Assembly (NCBI GenBank): GCA_041749015.1
Contig: JBGTCD010000014.1
Span: forward strand, 1 to 16,664
From: JBGTCD01 sp041749015
GTDB taxonomy: Bacteria > Bacteroidota > Bacteroidia > Cytophagales > Cyclobacteriaceae
DNA: 16,664 nucleotides
Direction: 5' to 3'
The position numbers and the translations under genes were made by a program. This document shows positions 14,009-16,664 of this stretch, piece by piece (position 1 is the stretch's first letter; every line of letters begins with the position of its first letter). The notes beneath the pieces are model-generated. The model was not told the DNA's origin. It searched no databases and saw only the letters and a list, made by a program, of their open reading frames with translations.

Positions 14009-15430
14009 TTAGGCGCTCGGGGAGGTTTTTTTTTCAATTTTGGCCGATTCAGGAATATCCCATATCCCCTCTAGTTCCTCCAAGGTTTTACCCTTTGTCT
14101 CTGGAATGAATTTGTAAGTAAAAAACAGAATTATTAATATAAAAACGGAAAAAATAAAATAGGGGAGGGAACCATTCCAAAAGGTGTTATTATTTAAATT
14201 ACTGTCAACTACGACAGGGAAAGACTGGGTCACTATATAGTTTGCCACCCATTGTGCAGCTACAGCTATAGACATTGCGGTGCTGCGCATGTTATTAGGG
14301 AACATTTCAGAAAGGATTACCCATACAACAGGGCCCATTGACATAGCAAAAGAGGCTATAAACAGAAGGACTCCAATCAAGGATAATACTCCTACCGAGT
14401 CAGTCATAAGGGTGACCCCTAAAAAAATAAAACCGATTATCATTCCCAGAGACCCTATATAAATGAGTGGTTTCCTTCCGAATTTATCAACAGTTGCCAT
14501 AGCTATAAAGGTAAAAATCAAATTCACGCCTGCTAATAGGATCTGTTGCTGTAGAATATCTTCTTTACCAAAGCCAAGGGCCTGTTCAAAAATATCTGCA
14601 CCATAATACAAAACCGCATTGATACCTGTGAACTGTTGTAAAATCGATAAAACTGCACCAATAACAATTATTGAAAAAACACCTTTTGCAAAAAGATTTA
14701 GTTTAACACCTCTTTGATTTTTTTTAATCGAGTTTTCAATTTCCTGGATTTCGAGATTGGCAATTTCACTACCGTGTATTTTTGTCAATACCATTAATGC
14801 TTGTGATTTACGATTTTTAAGTGCAAGCCACCGGGGACTTTTGGGGACAAAGAATAAAAGAGCGAGAAAAGCCAGACTCGGGATTAATTCAGACCAAAAC
14901 ATCCATCTCCAGCCTTGCTGAATATTTTGTTCTTCTGTTCCCATATTCCCGATGAAATAGGTGGCCAGAAATACTATAAAAAAACCTATAACTATAGCGA
15001 GTTGATAATAAGTAACAAGGGTTCCTCTGATTTTTGCTGGGGAAATTTCTGCAATATAAGTGGGGGCATTCATTGACGCTAACCCAATACCTAATCCGCC
15101 TATAATCCTGAAAATAACCAATAATGTCACTGACTGAGGCAGGAATTCAGGTAGACCAGAGCCCCCGGCTGATATAGAAAATAGGATGGCTGAGATTATT
15201 AGAGAATATTTTCTTCCTATTAAGTTACTTAGCGGTCCGGAAACAATAGCACCTACAAAACAACCAATTAAAGCGCTTCCTACAACCCACCCCTTCATCC
15301 CTGCATCCAGGTCAAAATATTGGCTGAAGTAGTACTGGGACCCATTTATTACACCTGTATCATACCCAAAAAGCAGACCTCCTAAAGCCGAAACGGCAGT
15401 TATAAGGATTAAAAATCTTTTATTGTGCAT
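14009..15430 (-). CDS. Sugar:proton symporter, MFS sugar-porter family
   Basis: The 473-residue product has 12 predicted membrane helices and all the sugar-porter signatures: FGYDTGVING (residues 21-30), GRKYS (72-76), PTYIAEISPAKIRG (123-136), PKSPRWL (196-202), QQFTGINAVLYYG (265-277, sugar-contacting Gln pair), DKFGRKPL (315-322), the helix-10 region PVVWVILSEMFP, and PETKGKTLEELE near the C-terminus. It moves a hexose or pentose into the cytoplasm with protons; XylE, GalP and AraE are relatives of similar length, and the substrate is not decidable here. It lies 44 bp downstream of a phosphatase/nuclease-fold lipoprotein gene in the same direction, likely in one transcript. Confidence 0.93.
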   Translation of the reverse strand: MHNKRFLILITAVSALGGLLFGYDTGVINGSQYYFSQYFDLDAGMKGWVVGSALIGCFVGAIVSGPLSNLIGRKYSLIISAILFSISAGGSGLPEFLPQSVTLLVIFRIIGGLGIGLASMNAPTYIAEISPAKIRGTLVTYYQLAIVIGFFIVFLATYFIGNMGTEEQNIQQGWRWMFWSELIPSLAFLALLFFVPKSPRWLALKNRKSQALMVLTKIHGSEIANLEIQEIENSIKKNQRGVKLNLFAKGVFSIIVIGAVLSILQQFTGINAVLYYGADIFEQALGFGKEDILQQQILLAGVNLIFTFIAMATVDKFGRKPLIYIGSLGMIIGFIFLGVTLMTDSVGVLSLIGVLLFIASFAMSMGPVVWVILSEMFPNNMRSTAMSIAVAAQWVANYIVTQSFPVVVDSNLNNNTFWNGSLPYFIFSVFILIILFFTYKFIPETKGKTLEELEGIWDIPESAKIEKKTSPSA

Positions 15431-15474
15431 CGAATACCTATCGTATAAAATGTATCATTAAAACATGCCCGAAA

Positions 15475-16374
15475 CTATAGCAGGTCAATTCCGGATAATA
15501 CCGGGAGATGATCAGAAGGGTAGAAGCCGTTATGAGAATCTGTAATAAATGCATGTGTAAGCACTTTGATCTTGCTATTTACAAAAATAAAGTCAATAGG
15601 TGGCTGACTACTATGATTGGCAACAGAAAAACCGGCTGATCTTGTTAAGGGCCCTTTGTGAGGCGATTGAGAAACAATTCTGGCATTTTTTAGATCTGCT
15701 TGAGGGGCTGTTAAAATAGAATAAGGTGTATGATTTTGAGTACTATTAAAATCTCCTAATAGAATGACCGGCTTATCATTAGCATTAGATTGAATTGTTG
15801 AAACAATTAATCGGGCACTCTCATCCCTTGAAACGGCTCCCAAATGGTCAAGATGGGTATTTAAAAAGAGAAATTCTTTTCCGGAAGTTTTTTCACGAAA
15901 AGTAGCATAAATTAAAATTCTAACATGTAATGCATCCCATCCAATACTCCTAACATTGGGGGTTTCTGAGAGCCAAATAGATTTATTACTCCCCTGAACC
16001 AATTCCAGAATATCGGGATTAAACAGAATTACTGTAAACTCCCCAGCTACGCTTCCTCCACCAAGGATGCTGTAATTACCAAGTTCATTTTTAATATACT
16101 CTAGTTGGGAAGGCCTGGCTTCCTGTAAACCCATTATAGCTGGATTATACTTTTTTATAAGATCTACCACCTTTTCTTTCCGGAATTCCCATTGGTTTTC
16201 TCCATCGGATGTTTGATCTCCCCGAATGTTAAATGACATAACATCCATCAAAGGTTGTTCCGGTGGATTTTCGTCATTTGGAACATCAGTATCGTCTGAA
16301 CTACTACATCCCAGTCCTATAAAAACTAAAGCTGCCAGAAGAACTATTTTTAAATTGGAATATCTAAATAACAT
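15475..16374 (-). CDS. Endonuclease/exonuclease/phosphatase-fold lipoprotein
   Basis: The 299-residue product begins with a lipoprotein signal: hydrophobic LLAALVFIGLG, Cys23, then Ser/Asp-rich residues as a tether. The catalytic fold starts near residue 44 and keeps the expected residues: Asn49 in SFNIRG, Glu85 in LQEAR, NTHLDH (172-177, with His174), Asp208 and Asn210 in GDFN, Asp261 in DFIF, and Asp288-His289 in SDHLPV. This superfamily of magnesium-dependent hydrolases cleaves phosphodiester or phosphomonoester bonds; Bacteroidota members anchored to the envelope are often paired with sugar or polysaccharide genes, and the true substrate is unknown. It precedes the sugar symporter by 44 bp. 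An 85-bp gap separates it from the upstream cupin gene. Confidence 0.9.
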   Translation of the reverse strand: MLFRYSNLKIVLLAALVFIGLGCSSSDDTDVPNDENPPEQPLMDVMSFNIRGDQTSDGENQWEFRKEKVVDLIKKYNPAIMGLQEARPSQLEYIKNELGNYSILGGGSVAGEFTVILFNPDILELVQGSNKSIWLSETPNVRSIGWDALHVRILIYATFREKTSGKEFLFLNTHLDHLGAVSRDESARLIVSTIQSNANDKPVILLGDFNSTQNHTPYSILTAPQADLKNARIVSQSPHKGPLTRSAGFSVANHSSQPPIDFIFVNSKIKVLTHAFITDSHNGFYPSDHLPVLSGIDLL

Positions 16375-16459
16375 AATTTTAAATTTTTGATTTTAATTCA
16401 CTATTTCAGTGACTTAAATAACATAATACTAAGAACTGAAGAGGTAAAAGTACCTATTT

Positions 16460-16664
16460 TTACTCTTTAGACCTTTTGTAATCATCTTCATACCGGGTAA
16501 TATCATCTTTCTGCCAATTGCCAAATGCTACTTCTAAAACCCTTACAGGCTCAGATCCATTGCAACCTAATCTATGTTTCTCATTGTTGGGAATCCAGAC
16601 TTCATCCCCTGCATTATATTCTTTAATATCTTCTCCTATTTGTATTGTTGCGCCATCATCCAGT
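16460..16664 (-). CDS. Cupin-domain sugar-phosphate isomerase-like protein (partial)
   Basis: Only the last 67 residues plus stop (TTA 16460-16462 on the plus strand) lie in the window; the start is beyond the right edge. The translation (LDDGATIQIGEDI, then GDEVWIPNNEKHRLG, EPVRVLEVAFGNW, DDITRYEDDYKR) is the C-terminal cupin of type II mannose-6-phosphate isomerase / mannose-1-phosphate guanylyltransferase-like proteins: the HRL motif within the barrel, then the DDI-R-EDDY-R ending. It could be a stand-alone short cupin or the tail of a bifunctional enzyme; this cannot be told from the fragment. Its neighbours (hydrolase and sugar symporter) suggest a sugar-related cluster. Confidence 0.82.
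   Translation of the reverse strand, partial: LDDGATIQIGEDIKEYNAGDEVWIPNNEKHRLGCNGSEPVRVLEVAFGNWQKDDITRYEDDYKRSKE

Overview
The window looks like a chromosomal segment of a Bacteroidota bacterium, most likely Cytophagales (Cyclobacteriaceae-like). The best evidence is a protein ending in a gliding-motility/type IX secretion sorting domain, followed by a PorP/SprF-type outer-membrane protein and a PD40-OmpA protein. Supporting signs are an orphan RHS tip starting MGCLKL, a tyrosine recombinase with a Bacteroidota-type N-terminal arm domain, and SusD-era-style lipoproteins with short lipoboxes. No species can be named from sequence reading alone.

Left half (1-about 6200) is accessory DNA. Positions 1-1160 hold no convincing gene: a GC-richer block (about 1-660) carries a hairpin and a long inverted repeat, then AT-rich DNA follows. 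A possible 57-residue membrane protein ends just before, and in the same frame as, an orphan RHS C-terminal tip with an unrecognised toxin-like tail. A candidate immunity lipoprotein overlaps the end of the RHS gene. Next comes a DDE transposase (minus strand), whose beginning lies on a terminator-like hairpin and which is flanked by scraps of decayed reading frames. After it comes a tyrosine recombinase (minus) in which two of the usual catalytic residues are not present. Around the recombinase are two kinds of 12-bp-period tandem repeats, a possible tRNA 3'-end remnant, and a perfect 14-bp stem terminator. This is what the junction of an integrated element would look like.

Middle (about 6289-7119): a lone low-GC lipoprotein gene sits between two nearly identical 48-50 bp direct repeats, each holding a perfect 9-bp-stem hairpin. 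This suggests a cassette or repeat-bracketed insert.

Right half (7142-16664) is ordinary gene-dense chromosome: a membrane glycosyltransferase (minus), then divergently the three-gene T9SS surface cassette (plus: 1080-aa adhesin, PorP/SprF, OmpA). Converging on it from the right is a minus-strand set of a cupin sugar-phosphate isomerase-like protein (cut by the window edge), an endonuclease/exonuclease/phosphatase-fold lipoprotein, and a sugar:proton symporter of the MFS SP family. The most unusual material is the recombinase/repeat region at 4585-6270 and the repeat-flanked orphan at 6289-7119.
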